A stretch of DNA of 64,000 bases from Candidatus Villigracilis affinis (GTDB lineage Bacteria > Chloroflexota > Anaerolineae > Anaerolineales > Villigracilaceae): assembly GCA_016718275.1 (NCBI GenBank), contig JADKEA010000023.1, forward strand, positions 186,001-250,000. The letters are read 5' to 3'. A program made the position numbers and the translations under genes. The notes under the pieces are model-generated. The model worked only from the letters and a program-made list of their open reading frames with translations. It was not told the DNA's origin and ran no database searches. Positions 50,253-58,592 of this stretch are shown here, in pieces. How positions within the stretch are numbered: the first letter of the stretch is position 1; the number at the start of each line of letters is the position of its first letter.

Positions 50253-51020
50253 ATGATCGATTCAAACAAACCATCAGAAGACGTTATCCGCATTGAAGGT
50301 GTCTCCGTGCTGTATCGCAAGCCGGGAGAACGGATTCGTACCTTCAAGGAATACGCCATTCGTATTCTGCAGAGACGGATCCAATTTAAAGAATTCCGCG
50401 CCTTGAATGATGTAAACCTGCAGATCCAAAAAGGCGAGATCTTCGGCATCGTGGGCAATAATGGCGCCGGGAAAAGTACCCTGCTCAAGGTGGTCTCACG
50501 CGTCTTAATTCCTACGGAAGGGCGGGTGTGGATCAAAGGCGTTGTCACGCCGCTGTTGGAGTTGGGCGCGGGCTTTCACCCTGAATTGACCGGGCGCGAG
50601 AACATTATGCTGAATGGCACCATCCTTGGTCATCCGCGCCGTGAGATCGAAGAGCACATGGACGAGATCATCGAGTTCTCTGAGCTGGGCGATTTTATTG
50701 ATTCGCCCCTGCGTACCTATTCCAGCGGCATGTATGCCCGCCTCGGATTTGCCGCAGCCACCACCTGGGAACCGGATATCCTCCTGCTTGATGAAGTGCT
50801 GTCTGTGGGGGATGAATCCTTCCGCAGGAAATGCGAAGCGCGTATGCGTGGATTCCGCAATGGAAAGACCACCTCCATCATGGTTTCTCACTCCATGGAA
50901 TCTGTGATGAATCTTTGTCAGCGTGTTGCCTGGCTTGACCATGGTACAGTGCGCGCGGTTGGCCCCGCTGCCGATATCGTGGCGGAATATCGCAAGGCAC
51001 AGCCGGGTGCAGGAGCATAA
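50253..51020 (+). CDS. ABC exporter ATPase (Wzt/TagH-like)
   Basis: 255 residues. Walker A GIVGNNGAGKST, signature YSSGMYARLGFA and Walker B ILLLDEVLSVGDESF, with the Y-S-S-G-M form typical of polysaccharide exporters. It lacks the long C-terminal carbohydrate-binding domain of E. coli O9a Wzt, so chain-end recognition is not expected from this subunit. Pairs with the preceding permease. Confidence 0.94.
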   Translation: MIDSNKPSEDVIRIEGVSVLYRKPGERIRTFKEYAIRILQRRIQFKEFRALNDVNLQIQKGEIFGIVGNNGAGKSTLLKVVSRVLIPTEGRVWIKGVVTPLLELGAGFHPELTGRENIMLNGTILGHPRREIEEHMDEIIEFSELGDFIDSPLRTYSSGMYARLGFAAATTWEPDILLLDEVLSVGDESFRRKCEARMRGFRNGKTTSIMVSHSMESVMNLCQRVAWLDHGTVRAVGPAADIVAEYRKAQPGAGA

Positions 51021-51026
51021 ATCCAC

Positions 51027-51575
51027 ATGCAATTCATACCAACCAGCCTGCCTGAAGTGATTCTGGTCGTGCCGAAAGTCTTTGAAGACGAGCGTGGATT
51101 CTTTTTGGAAAGCTACCAAAAGGAACGCTTTTTGGCGGCAGGCATTCAATTTGATTTTGTACAAGATAACCATTCGGCTTCCACACGGGGGGTGTTGCGC
51201 GGATTGCATTACCAGATTCGCCAGCCTCAGGGTAAACTGGTGCGAACGGTCGTTGGCGAGATTTATGACGTGGCTGTGGATATTCGCCGCAGTTCCCCGA
51301 CGTTTGGAAAATGGGTCGGGGCGGTCCTTTCGTCAGAAAACAAGAACCAGCTTTGGGTCCCGCCCGGATTCGCGCATGGGTTTTATGTCATGAGCGAGCG
51401 GGCTGAGATCCTTTATAAAACGACAGATTATTATGCTCCGCAATGGGAGCGCAGTCTGTTATGGAACGATCCTGCTCTGGGCATCGATTGGCCCGTTGCG
51501 GGCGATGGCTTTCCGATTCTGTCTGGGAAGGATGCAAAGGGCGTGCTCCTCAAAGATGCTGAGATTTATGATTAG
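51027..51575 (+). CDS. rfbC: dTDP-4-dehydrorhamnose 3,5-epimerase
   Basis: 182 residues. Third step of dTDP-L-rhamnose synthesis. Cupin fold with FEDERGFFLESYQKERF, the catalytic His in RGLHYQIRQPQGKLVR, and GFAHGFYVMSERAEILYKTT. Follows the ATPase by six bases. Also called rmlC. Confidence 0.96.
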   Translation: MQFIPTSLPEVILVVPKVFEDERGFFLESYQKERFLAAGIQFDFVQDNHSASTRGVLRGLHYQIRQPQGKLVRTVVGEIYDVAVDIRRSSPTFGKWVGAVLSSENKNQLWVPPGFAHGFYVMSERAEILYKTTDYYAPQWERSLLWNDPALGIDWPVAGDGFPILSGKDAKGVLLKDAEIYD

Positions 51576-51590
51576 ACTCCGGGAGACAAA

Positions 51591-52670
51591 ATGAAAAATG
51601 TTTTGGTCACTGGCGGGGCGGGTTTTATCGGCTCCAATTTTGTTCGTTATCTTTTAGAGGCGGATCCACAGGTTCAGATCATTAACCTCGATGCGTTGAC
51701 CTATGCGGGCAGCCTCGAGAATTTGAAGGACCTGCCCAACGCGGATCATCACACCTTTGTGCAGGGTGATATTTGCAACCGTGATTTTGTGCGCGATTTG
51801 CTTCGCCAACATCAGATCGATACCATCATTCATTTTGCCGCCGAGACCCATGTGGACCGTTCGATTTTGGGACCGGAGCCGTTCATTCAAACGAATGTGA
51901 TCGGCACGTTTACATTGCTTGAAGCGGCGCGGCAATACTGGCAGGTGGAAAACGCGCTGCCTCTCGATCAAGTCCGCTTTCATCATGTTTCCACCGATGA
52001 AGTGTATGGCACGCTTGCGCCCGATGACCCCGCCTTTTCTGAAACCACCCCCTACGCGCCGAATTCACCTTATGCCGCTTCAAAGGCCTCCAGCGATCAT
52101 CTGGTGCGTTCTTATAACCACACCTACCAACTGCCGGTGACCATTTCGAATTGTTCGAATAATTATGGCCCGCGCCAGTTTCCCGAGAAATTGATTCCGC
52201 TGGTCATCCTCAATGCGTTGACAGGCAAACACCTGCCCGTGTATGGCGACGGCCAGCAGATCCGCGATTGGCTGTTCGTGACCGACCATTGTGAGGCGAT
52301 CCACAAGATCGTTGTGGATGGCAAACCCGGCGAAACCTATAACATCGGCGGCAATAACCAGCCCGCCAATTTGACCATCATCGAAACCATCTGTGATCTG
52401 TTGGATGAACTTCAGCCGCTGGCAGAGTCGCATCGTAGTTTGATTAAATTCGTAACAGACCGCCCTGGTCATGACCGCCGCTATGCCATGAATATCAGCA
52501 AGATCGAACGCGATCTTGGCTGGAAGCCGCGTCATTCCCTGACGGACGGCCTGCTTGCCACGGTGCAATGGATCCTCGCCAACCCAGAGTGGGTGAGTGC
52601 CATTCAAAAGCAGCACGAATATCAAACCTGGCTTTCCAAAAACTATGAAAAAAGAGAGAACCCGTCATGA
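51591..52670 (+). CDS. rfbB: dTDP-glucose 4,6-dehydratase
   Basis: 359 residues. Second step of dTDP-L-rhamnose synthesis. NAD-binding TGGAGFIGSNFVRYL, then HFAAETHVDRSILGP, the catalytic YxxxK in SPYAASKASSDHLVR, and NCSNNYGPRQFPEKLIPLVI. GGGAGA lies before the ATG. Overlaps rfbA by four bases. Also called rmlB. Confidence 0.97.
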   Translation: MKNVLVTGGAGFIGSNFVRYLLEADPQVQIINLDALTYAGSLENLKDLPNADHHTFVQGDICNRDFVRDLLRQHQIDTIIHFAAETHVDRSILGPEPFIQTNVIGTFTLLEAARQYWQVENALPLDQVRFHHVSTDEVYGTLAPDDPAFSETTPYAPNSPYAASKASSDHLVRSYNHTYQLPVTISNCSNNYGPRQFPEKLIPLVILNALTGKHLPVYGDGQQIRDWLFVTDHCEAIHKIVVDGKPGETYNIGGNNQPANLTIIETICDLLDELQPLAESHRSLIKFVTDRPGHDRRYAMNISKIERDLGWKPRHSLTDGLLATVQWILANPEWVSAIQKQHEYQTWLSKNYEKRENPS

Positions 52671-53539
52671 AGGGAATCATCCTTGCCGGTGGGCGCGGCA
52701 CACGCCTGCACCCGCTGACTTTTTCCATGAGCAAGCAATTGCTGCCGGTGTACGACAAGCCGATGGTGTATTATCCGCTTTCCATGCTGATGCTGGCGGA
52801 GATCCGTGACATTCTCGTCATCAGCACACCCGAAGATTTGCCGCTCTTCCGCAACCTGCTTGGCGATGGGACTCAGTGGGGGCTGAGATTCTCCTACGCA
52901 GAACAGGACCAGCCGCGGGGTCTGGCAGATGCGTTCCGCGTCGGCGCGAAATTCGTCGGGAATGATTCATCCTGTTTGATTCTGGGCGATAACATTTTCT
53001 TCGGTCATGGCCTGCCCGAGATATTGCGCCGCTCCGCCACGTTGACTTCCGGTGCGCGCATCTTTGCCTACCCTGTGCGCGACCCCGAACGTTACGGCGT
53101 GGTCGAGTTCGATAGCGATGGCAAAGTGGTAAGCCTCGAAGAAAAACCCGCCCAGCCAAAATCGAATTACGCGGTGCCGGGCGTTTATTTTTACGACCCC
53201 GGCGTGATCGAAATGGCGGCGAATTTACAGCCCTCGAAACGCGGCGAACTGGAGATCACCGATTTGAACCGTCTTTACGTCGAACGCGGCGACCTGCGCG
53301 TGGAAGCGCTTGGCCGCGGCGTAGCCTGGCTCGATGCCGGCACCCACGAGTCGCTGTTGCAGGCTTCGAATTTCATTCAGGCCGTGCAGGAACGTCAGGG
53401 CATGATGATCTCCTGCCCCGAAGAAATCGCCTACCGCATGGGCTTCATCGACAAAAGACAACTTCTGGAGCTGGCTGACAGACTCAAGAATAACTCCTAC
53501 GGTCAATATCTTTTGGATCTCGCAAACGGAAAAATTTAA
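52667..53539 (+). CDS. rfbA: Glucose-1-phosphate thymidylyltransferase
   Basis: 290 residues. First step, making dTDP-glucose. Nucleotidyltransferase signature GIILAGGRGTRLHPLTFSMS, then KPMVYYPLSMLMLAEI, LILGDNIFFGHG and EEKPAQPKSNYAVPGVYFYD. Starts within the rfbB stop (ATGA). Also called rmlA. Confidence 0.97.
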   Translation: MKGIILAGGRGTRLHPLTFSMSKQLLPVYDKPMVYYPLSMLMLAEIRDILVISTPEDLPLFRNLLGDGTQWGLRFSYAEQDQPRGLADAFRVGAKFVGNDSSCLILGDNIFFGHGLPEILRRSATLTSGARIFAYPVRDPERYGVVEFDSDGKVVSLEEKPAQPKSNYAVPGVYFYDPGVIEMAANLQPSKRGELEITDLNRLYVERGDLRVEALGRGVAWLDAGTHESLLQASNFIQAVQERQGMMISCPEEIAYRMGFIDKRQLLELADRLKNNSYGQYLLDLANGKI

Positions 53540-54406
53540 ATGAAAATTTTATTGCTGGGTAATACCGGCCAACTGGGATGGGAATTACAACGCTGTTTGC
53601 CGCCTCTGGGCGATGTACACGGTCTGGACTACCCGCAAATTGATCTGGCAAATCCAGAGACTCTGCGCGAAGTGATTCGCGCCTACAAACCCGATACCAT
53701 TGTGAATTCCACTGCCTACACAGCCGTGGACGTGGCTGAAAGCAAAAGCGATCTCGCGTATGCCATCAACGCCAAAGCCTCTGCCGTCATGGCTGAAGAA
53801 GCCAAAGCATTGAATGCGACCCTGATCCATTACTCCACCGATTACGTTTTCGACGGCGCAAAAGGCTCAACTTATGTTGAGACAGACGCCACCAACCCGT
53901 TAAACGTCTATGGGGCTAGCAAACTGGCGGGGGAGCAGGCGATTCAATCCGTCGCCGGTTCATATCTCATTTTCCGCACCGCCTGGGTGTACAGTTTGCG
54001 CCGTGATAGCTTTGTGACCAAAACCCTGCAATGGGCGCGTCAAAATGAGACCCTGCGGCTGGTGGATGACCAGATCAGTAATCCCACTTGGGCGCGCATG
54101 CTGGCGGAGACCACCGCTCAGGTGCTGGCACGCGGCGGTGACTACATCCGCGAACGGGCTGGTCTGTACCACCTCGCCGGAGATGGCTTTGCCAGCCGCC
54201 TCGAATGGGCACGTCTGGTGCTCGAACTCGATCCCAACCGTCACGAACAGAGGGTAAAGGAAATCCTGCCTGCTCCCACCTCCGATTTTCCGACCCCGGC
54301 CACTCGTCCGCTGTTCTCAGCCCTGAACTGTGACCGCTTCACATCCACCTTTGGCCTGCGTCTCCCCAGCTGGGAATCCACTTTGCGCATGGCCATGGAC
54401 CGTTAA
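53540..54406 (+). CDS. rfbD: dTDP-4-dehydrorhamnose reductase
   Basis: 288 residues. Last step giving dTDP-L-rhamnose. NAD(P)-binding LLLGNTGQLGWELQR, STDYVFDGAKGSTYVE, and the catalytic YxxxK in NVYGASKLAGEQAI. Its ATG follows the rfbA stop directly. Completes a full set of four rhamnose genes behind the exporter. Also called rmlD. Confidence 0.96.
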   Translation: MKILLLGNTGQLGWELQRCLPPLGDVHGLDYPQIDLANPETLREVIRAYKPDTIVNSTAYTAVDVAESKSDLAYAINAKASAVMAEEAKALNATLIHYSTDYVFDGAKGSTYVETDATNPLNVYGASKLAGEQAIQSVAGSYLIFRTAWVYSLRRDSFVTKTLQWARQNETLRLVDDQISNPTWARMLAETTAQVLARGGDYIRERAGLYHLAGDGFASRLEWARLVLELDPNRHEQRVKEILPAPTSDFPTPATRPLFSALNCDRFTSTFGLRLPSWESTLRMAMDR

Positions 54407-54494
54407 TAAGCATGTTTTTCCCTTTTAATGTACGGTCCAGTGCTTTTGTGGCCCTTCATGACCTTTCAATTATGCAAATTCGTGGCAATTTTGG

Positions 54495-54528
54495 TTTTGC
54501 CGGTCTCTTTTTTCGATCTCATACGTTA
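54495..54528 (+). promoter_or_regulatory. ECF-type promoter, site 1 (sigma gene)
   Basis: TTTTGCCGGTCTC (GCCGGTCTC at 54499-54507), 16 bases, CGTTA at 54524-54528. The CGTTA runs into the annotated ATG of the sigma gene. Confidence 0.75.
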
Positions 54529-55106
54529 TGAATAATGAAGCATCACATATTTCTCAGGGTTCTTCATCGCCTGAAACCGACATTCCCCGCCTGGTAGAGC
54601 GCACCCAGGAAGGTGACTCTCAGGCTGTAGCGACTCTGTATAGTCTGCATTACCAGCGAATCTATACATTTGCCTACTATCGCCTGGATGGGAACGTACC
54701 GCTTGCCGAGGATATTACCGAGGAAGCTTTTATGCGTGCGTTTCGAATGATCGGCACCTTCCAGTGGAAGGGCGTTTCATTCGGTGCCTGGGTGGTCACG
54801 ATTGCCCGCAACCTGATTGTGGATATGTTGCGCCGCCCCGAAGCCCTGCAATTGCAGGAAACGTGGTTGGATGCCTCACTCGATCCGGAGAAAGCTGTCG
54901 AGCAGGACATAACCAATAAAGAATTGGGTATGGCCCTTGAAAAACTGACCCCGGACCAAAAGGAAGTTATCATCCTGCGATTTTTTGAAGACTTCAGCAT
55001 CGCAGAGACAGCAAAGATCACAGGAAAATCAGTTGATGCCGTGAAACGTTTACAAGCACGTGCATTAATCGTACTGGAAAGTAAACTAACAAGAGACGAA
55101 TCATGA
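54528..55106 (+). CDS. ECF sigma factor
   Basis: 192 residues. Region sigma-2 spans about 21-105 (QAVATLYSLHYQRIYTFAYY, LAEDITEEAFMRAFRM, FGAWVVTIARNLIVDMLRR) and sigma-4 spans about 130-188 (LTPDQKEVIILRFFEDFSIA and a helix-turn-helix at 155-182). There is no region 1 or 3, as in ECF members. Its ATG overlaps the promoter's CGTTA, and the same bases (CGTTATGAATAATGAA) are untranslated leader at 60186, so the true start is uncertain; no better in-frame start is seen. Overlaps the next gene by ATGA. It probably drives its own gene and the SLH genes downstream. Confidence 0.92.
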   Translation: MNNEASHISQGSSSPETDIPRLVERTQEGDSQAVATLYSLHYQRIYTFAYYRLDGNVPLAEDITEEAFMRAFRMIGTFQWKGVSFGAWVVTIARNLIVDMLRRPEALQLQETWLDASLDPEKAVEQDITNKELGMALEKLTPDQKEVIILRFFEDFSIAETAKITGKSVDAVKRLQARALIVLESKLTRDES

Positions 55107-56494
55107 ACAAGCATTGGAATCAAGCAGACAAAAAACTGGACGAAATCCTGGAGCGCTGCCTGTCCGAAATTAAGGCAGGACGTGCGACCCGGGAAGAGTG
55201 CCTGTTGCGCTATAAGGACCAGGCACATGAGCTGGAGCCCTTATTACGCGTTGCCGATTCCCTGTACAAGATCCCCCAGCCACGACCCTCCGAGAAACGT
55301 GTTTTGGCAAGCCGCCAGCGCATTCTTCAGGAATTCCATTCCATCGACCGTGTTCCGTGGTGGCTGGCATTGCGTCGCGCTTTTGCGGCTCCGGCGCTGG
55401 CTCTATCGGCAGTGCTGACGTTCATTATGGTGACATTTTTTGGCGCACGGGTCTATTTTTCCGCCGCCAATGACCAACCCATCCCCAGTGCATACCCGAA
55501 TCCGAGCCTGGCACTGACACAGCCCATTCCTCCCGAGTCCCAGCCGACGATCGCTTTCAACGGCATCGGCTTGCCCGGCGAGGTTGAAGGACCCTACGAG
55601 ATTGCCAGTGCTCCGGACGGCACTCTGTGGTTTGCCCAAACAGATGCCACACGTGTTGGCTCAGTCAGTGCAGAAGACGGAAAGATCCAGGATTGGCCCG
55701 TCGCTGCCAGTGAAGGCCGTGCCGCTGGGATCGCTGTGGATAATGATGGGAAGGTATGGTTTACCGTTTCATCATCCCAATCTGTGGTTGCTTTGGACCC
55801 TGAAACCAACCAGATATCTGAGTGGCGTGTTCCACCGGGCGATGGCACTCTGGGCAGAATCGAAGCCGGTACAGATGGACGCATCTGGTTCATCGCCAGA
55901 GATGGAAATCGCATTTACTCGCTGGAACCCAAAACTGATAAATTTGTTGCCTACGAAGTCGCTGGCGCTGAATATATCGAATGGGCCGACGACTCGTTAT
56001 GGTTCTCCGGCGAAGGTGGTTTGGGACAGATCACAGCCGAAGGACAGGTGCAGGAATATGATGCCCCCGGCGAACCCGCGGCTATGGTGTGGGACGGCTC
56101 GTCGCTTTGGTATGCCGGCGGAACCTTGATCGGGCGTTTTGATGCAGCCTCTGAGCAAATGAGCACCTATCCATTGGAAAGCAAAACCGCGGACCGAATT
56201 GCCACCGATGGCCTAAAGAATATCTGGTTCGGCTCACAAGGCGGCACGGAATTGGGCGTCTTGCAGAGTGATAGCGGGCAGATCAGCACCCGTTCCATGG
56301 CTGCTGTGGTGGAGAATTTGTACTGGCTGGCTGTGGGAACCGACCAGGTGTGGATGTCTGACAGCGAAAGTAAATTCATTTACGCCTTCAGCCTTACGCC
56401 ATCTGGCGAATTGAGCCTTTCTATCCCCTTGGACTCGCAGGCAGACCATTTACTTGCTTCCCTCTCGCTGGCTTCGCTGCCTGTGTTTCACTAA
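55103..56494 (+). CDS. Probable anti-sigma factor with external beta-propeller
   Basis: 463 residues. The cytoplasmic N-terminus (1 to about 85; DEILERCLSEIKAGRATREE, ELEPLLRVADSLYKI) resembles domains I recall beside ECF sigma genes in Chloroflexota. One membrane helix at about 94-116. The outside part (about 145-455) is a propeller of the Vgb/virginiamycin-lyase-like type, with repeated blades such as PYEIASAPDGTLWFAQTDAT, GIAVDNDGKVWFTVS and RIEAGTDGRIWFIARDG. ATGA coupling to the sigma gene supports a sigma/anti-sigma pair. The zinc-finger motif of ZAS anti-sigmas is absent. The propeller could sense a wall or surface ligand. Confidence 0.8.
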   Translation: MNKHWNQADKKLDEILERCLSEIKAGRATREECLLRYKDQAHELEPLLRVADSLYKIPQPRPSEKRVLASRQRILQEFHSIDRVPWWLALRRAFAAPALALSAVLTFIMVTFFGARVYFSAANDQPIPSAYPNPSLALTQPIPPESQPTIAFNGIGLPGEVEGPYEIASAPDGTLWFAQTDATRVGSVSAEDGKIQDWPVAASEGRAAGIAVDNDGKVWFTVSSSQSVVALDPETNQISEWRVPPGDGTLGRIEAGTDGRIWFIARDGNRIYSLEPKTDKFVAYEVAGAEYIEWADDSLWFSGEGGLGQITAEGQVQEYDAPGEPAAMVWDGSSLWYAGGTLIGRFDAASEQMSTYPLESKTADRIATDGLKNIWFGSQGGTELGVLQSDSGQISTRSMAAVVENLYWLAVGTDQVWMSDSESKFIYAFSLTPSGELSLSIPLDSQADHLLASLSLASLPVFH

Positions 56495-56520
56495 ATTCAT
56501 CAAATTAGTTCAGTTATATT

Positions 56521-56555
56521 GAGACGGGCCTGATAACAGGTCCGTCTCTTTTTTT
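56521..56555 (+). terminator. Terminator of the sigma/anti-sigma operon
   Basis: GAGACGGGCCTG, loop ATAA, CAGGTCCGTCTC, then seven T. Confidence 0.87.
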
Positions 56556-56613
56556 ATGAAGCAGGCCGCAGGTCAGGTTTGAGGCGGGGAGGGATAATTT
56601 CGAAATTGGTCGA

Positions 56614-56648
56614 TTTTGCCGGTCTCTTTTTATAATCTCATTCGTTTA
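56614..56648 (+). promoter_or_regulatory. ECF-type promoter, site 2 (first SLH gene)
   Basis: GCCGGTCTC at 56618-56626, 16 bases, CGTTT at 56643-56647. It is the only site with T in place of the final A. Confidence 0.72.
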
Positions 56649-56660
56649 ATTAATGTAGCA

Positions 56661-56681
56661 CGATGGTAAATTTTGCCATCG
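56661..56681 (+). promoter_or_regulatory. Leader hairpin of the first SLH gene
   Basis: CGATGG and CCATCG with a nine-base loop, near the expected 5' end of the mRNA; a further 130 bases of leader follow. Confidence 0.5.
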
Positions 56682-56811
56682 AAATGAAGACTTCAACCGG
56701 GGTATTTGAGATGTGAGACCTTTCCTGAAAGGAGGTTGATTGTAAAAAACGCTTATGTTTATGGATTTAATCAGAAAAACGGTCTTTCAAATAAATAAGG
56801 AGATATACATC

Positions 56812-58237
56812 ATGAGTAAGAAAGTATTTACCTTGTTGTTGGTTGCCGTATTCGCGTTGGCGCAGTTCAGCGTCGCCTCTGCGGTTCAGGTAGCCGCGGA
56901 TGGCACTCTTGTTGGCCCCGACTTCATGCCCGCGGGCGCTGGCGCCACGGTCACGCTTGACTGGACCGCCACCGGTCTGCCCGCTGGCACCACCTACGTA
57001 GACATCTATGCACGCCTCCAGGGCGCTGGCAACACTTACGATATCCTCGAATGCCAGAATGTGGCCGTGATTATCGGCACCAGCTCCGGCAGCGGCACGT
57101 TCGACTACGTATTCACTGGCGCGGGCGTCTATGGCAACCCTATTAATGGCGACTACTGGGAATTCCTGATCGCGTTCGATGACACGGCCTCCTGCACCAC
57201 TCTGCCTGCCGACCCCGCAGTGGCTGATAACTTCATGGCCTCCTCCTATGTGGATGGCAATAAACTTGATGGCTATGGTTTCTTCCCCCCATTTGACGGT
57301 GTGGTTGTGACCACGCCTGTGGCCTGCAATACCTTTGAATACTGGGCGATCGCTTCTGACAATTACAACATCCCTGTCACCGAGCCGTATTCTGGTATTG
57401 GAAGCTGGAACCCGCAAGTGACGGGAACCTTTGCCCCCGCCCCGATCGGTCCGGATGACGAAGTGTTCTCCTGGGTATTCACCCTGCCCTCCACTGCCTC
57501 TGGTGTTTGGCAATTCTCGATCGATCCTGAAGATGCAGCCGGCAATGTGAACGGCGGCGGACCTTTCTATTTCCGAAACAGCATCCTCACGCCAGCTATT
57601 GAAGACCGCCGACTGCGCGACCTTCAGCGACATTAGCGGACACGAGTATGAAGTGTACGTGCGCTATCTGGCCACCCTTGAGTTGATCAGCGGCTTCGCC
57701 GATGGCACCTTCGGCCCCGATACCACCCTCACCCGCGCCGAAGCCTCCACCCTGATCGAGATCTCCAATGGCTACGATGAGACCACCCTGCCGACCTCTG
57801 CGCCAGCGGGTTGTGACTTCACCGATGTAGCTGCCACCGACTGGTTCGCTGGCTGGGTCTGGCAGGCTTGTGCGGATGGTTACATGAACGGCATTGGCGG
57901 AGGTTTGTTCGACCCGAACAACCTGCTTACCCGTGGCCAGATCGTCACCATCCTCAACAACATTGCTGAGTCAGGCACTCCTCCTTCGGGCGGCTTCCTG
58001 GCTTCTATTCCCATGCTTTACCCCGTGTTTAACGGTCTTCCTTTCCAGATGCGTGAATCTGCCTGGACCGATGTCTCCATTGGCGCATTCTACGCCGAGC
58101 CTGTGGTGGAAGCCTATGGCTGGGGTATTGCCGAAGGCACCAGTGATACGACCTTCTCCCCGGATCAGCCCGTGACCCGTGGCGAATTTGCCAAGATGCT
58201 TTACCGTGCCTTGAGCTTGATCTTCTTCTCCTTCTAG
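56812..58237 (+). CDS. SLH-domain surface protein 1, frameshifted
   Basis: The start is ATG 56812 (AAGGAGA upstream), giving signal peptide MSKKVFTLLLVAVFALAQFS with cleavage after ASA. The N-terminal domain is a beta-rich module with conserved landmarks (DFMPAGAGATVTLDWTATGL, VACNTFEYWAIASDN, IDPEDAAGN). The first frame stops at 57636; the three SLH repeats continue in another frame to 58237 (CATFSDISGHEYEVYVRYLA, GLFDPNNLLTRGQIVTILNN, TTFSPDQPVTRGEFAKMLYR). One extra C in GAAGACCGCC at 57601-57610 explains the break. SLH domains anchor proteins to cell-wall glycans. Most like SLH protein 4. Confidence 0.85.
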
Positions 58238-58264
58238 AGCATTCAGTTCGAATCAGTAAGTTCT

Positions 58265-58297
58265 GGAGCGGACCCATCCCGGGTCCGCTCCTCTTTG
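58265..58297 (+). terminator. Terminator of SLH gene 1
   Basis: GGAGCGGACCC, loop ATCCC, GGGTCCGCTCC, then TCTTT. The same hairpin recurs after the next three SLH genes. Confidence 0.85.
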
Positions 58298-58374
58298 TGG
58301 GAGAATTACATGACGAAAGTCACATGGATTCAGTGACATATGTCCTTGTTAAGCCCAATAATGGCCTTTCAAGG

Positions 58375-58408
58375 TTTTGCCGGTCTCTTTTTCGAGTTTC
58401 AATCGTTA
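58375..58408 (+). promoter_or_regulatory. ECF-type promoter, site 3
   Basis: GCCGGTCTC at 58379-58387, 16 bases, CGTTA at 58404-58408. Confidence 0.78.
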
Positions 58409-58419
58409 TAATAGTATAG

Positions 58420-58448
58420 AAGTAACGTACAAAAATTGGTTGTTACTT
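58420..58448 (+). promoter_or_regulatory. Leader hairpin of SLH gene 2
   Basis: AAGTAAC and GTTACTT, 7 bp, 15-base loop. A second hairpin, GTACTTCC-GCC-GGAGGTAC, lies at 58495-58513. Confidence 0.5.
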
Positions 58449-58592
58449 TTGATACTTCAGATGGCGGGGGGAAGCTGTTTGAGGTAAAAATTTAGTACTT
58501 CCGCCGGAGGTACCAAATTAGCGGGGCTAAACCAATACTTGCCAAAAGTTGAATGTTAAGTTCGTTTTCAAATAATATAGGAGTAATACCAA

